Notes under the pieces: model-generated
Seen by the model: the letters and a program-made list of their open reading frames with translations, nothing else
What the model was told of the DNA's origin: nothing
The model's database searches: none
In this document: in pieces, positions 5,622-6,495 of the stretch
How the letters are laid out: each line of letters begins with the position of its first letter
How positions within the stretch are numbered: position 1 is the stretch's first letter
Made by a program: the position numbers and the translations under genes
NCBI GenBank assembly: GCA_013361075.1
Contig: JABWAJ010000332.1
Location: 1-6,495 of the forward strand
Origin: Saprospiraceae bacterium
GTDB taxonomy: Bacteria > Bacteroidota > Bacteroidia > Chitinophagales > Saprospiraceae
Length of the DNA stretch: 6,495 nt
Direction of reading: 5' to 3'

Positions 5622-6495
5622 ACAACAAGCCCGGGTTCGAGCGGATGCAGGTGCTCTTTTAACACATGGAAAAAATCCCAGCCATAGGTAAGAAAATAGG
5701 GTAGGAGGTTATCGTGCCGTTCCTGAAGACCATTCCCGGGAAATAATTTATCCCGGAGCGCACGCAATTGGTTGACTGCTACCTCATGGCGCTGTTTTTC
5801 AGCGCGGAGCAGGCGCTCTTCCAGCTGTTCAAGGCTTTTTAGTTGCTTGGCAGTTTCAGCCAAAACGGTTTTTTCCAGCGTAGGGTCAATGTTTGTTGCT
5901 TTCAGGCCAATGCTCCGGAAGGTTTCTTCCAGCGTCTTTTTCTCTTCAGCGAGGCTTAATTCAGCCCCGGCATGAGCCTGAACATACCGCCGGATTAATC
6001 CTTCGGTATCTTCCAGCAGGTCTTCGGCGCGAAGGCCAAGTTTATCAATCCGCTTTCCGGTATTCTTGTCTATCCACAAGGCCGAATTGCGCCGCACCAG
6101 CATAGGGAAATTGAGGCCAAAGTAGGCAAATTGCGATTTTCGTTCCAGCCAGTAGGCAATTTCACCGCCGCCTCCGACATAAGCCAGATTCGGCAGGATG
6201 CATTCCTGATAAAGGGGACGAAGGATGACGTTAGGGCTGAATCGATCCGGGTGCTGCGCCAATTCTTCCAGCAGTTCATCCTTTGTGAAGGAAAAATCTG
6301 TATGGAGTACGGTATAACGCCCTCCTTCTTCAACAATACGCTCTCTTAAATTTTCCCGCATGTAAAACAGGTTGATGTTCCGTGCATGAGCCTGGCCAGA
6401 AAAACCAGCCGCTTCGAGAGCAGTAGCAGTGGTTTCTACCAATTGGCGGGAAGCCTGTTCCAACAATTCACGGCGCATATACGGCTCAAATTTCT
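5609..6495 (-). CDS. bshC: Bacillithiol biosynthesis cysteine-adding enzyme BshC, C-terminal part (5' truncated)
   Basis: The frame is open to the window edge, so the gene begins outside; 295 residues plus the stop are present or partly present, against about 530 for full BshC. The first visible residues, KFEPY-MRRELLEQASRQL, match the internal family pattern, so the ATG at 6478 is not the start. Visible landmarks (numbered from the first complete codon) are NINLFYM (39-45), FSPNVILRPLYQE..LPNLAYVGGGGEIAYWLE (85-116), a long charged coiled coil (about 179-250), and the conserved end YGWDFFHVLKEHLHPLEPGLVVI. BshC joins cysteine to glucosaminyl-malate in the last step of bacillithiol synthesis, the thiol that many Bacteroidota and Firmicutes use instead of glutathione. 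The visible part ends normally; no frameshift or lost motif is apparent. It is cytoplasmic, with its own terminator at the stop codon. Confidence 0.93.
   Translation of the reverse strand, partial: KFEPYMRRELLEQASRQLVETTATALEAAGFSGQAHARNINLFYMRENLRERIVEEGGRYTVLHTDFSFTKDELLEELAQHPDRFSPNVILRPLYQECILPNLAYVGGGGEIAYWLERKSQFAYFGLNFPMLVRRNSALWIDKNTGKRIDKLGLRAEDLLEDTEGLIRRYVQAHAGAELSLAEEKKTLEETFRSIGLKATNIDPTLEKTVLAETAKQLKSLEQLEERLLRAEKQRHEVAVNQLRALRDKLFPGNGLQERHDNLLPYFLTYGWDFFHVLKEHLHPLEPGLVVISE

Noticed and set aside
1..6495. CRISPR array, insertion sequence, integrase, toxin-antitoxin or defence cluster
   Set aside because: No regularly spaced repeats, terminal inverted repeats, transposase or integrase motifs, or paired small toxin/antitoxin frames were seen on either strand.

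Overview
The window reads as ordinary chromosome of a Bacteroidota bacterium, probably from the Saprospiria/Chitinophagia side of the phylum. Four things point there: a type IX secretion (T9SS) C-terminal sorting domain on the first gene, promoter-like sites matching the phylum's TTG / TAnnTTTG pattern, a BshC (bacillithiol synthesis) gene, and weak or absent Shine-Dalgarno sequences. The genus assignment is inference.

Layout, left to right. (1) Positions 1-633 (+) hold the 3' end of a large secreted, cadherin/Ig-like, T9SS-exported protein, followed by a hairpin terminator. (2) Positions 634-1050 contain no protein gene. They hold a promoter-like site (795-826) and a strong orphan terminator (898-930), which together could define an RNA of about 100 nt, then a TAnnTTTG box for the next operon. 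(3) Positions 1051-4036 (+) hold four closely spaced genes, probably one operon: a LolD-type ABC ATPase, nicotinamidase PncA, ornithine aminotransferase RocD and a small SET-domain protein. (4) A minus-strand secreted protein of unknown function (4038-4640) converges on the SET gene with one base between the stop codons. (5) An unrecognised helical protein (4702-5424, minus) has its own promoter-like site and a near-perfect 18-bp inverted repeat just upstream. (6) Positions 5609-6495 (minus) hold the C-terminal half of bshC, running off the window, with a terminator hairpin that includes its stop codon.

The recognisable genes are housekeeping: lipoprotein release from the inner membrane, NAD salvage (nicotinamide to nicotinate), ornithine/arginine-proline metabolism and low-molecular-weight thiol synthesis. 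No biochemical link between the four operon members is evident from sequence. I see no CRISPR array, insertion sequence, phage gene, tRNA or rRNA, and no clear new defence or metabolic system. The least explained items are the possible small RNA at about 832-929, the inverted repeat at 5482-5520, and the two uncharacterised minus-strand proteins.
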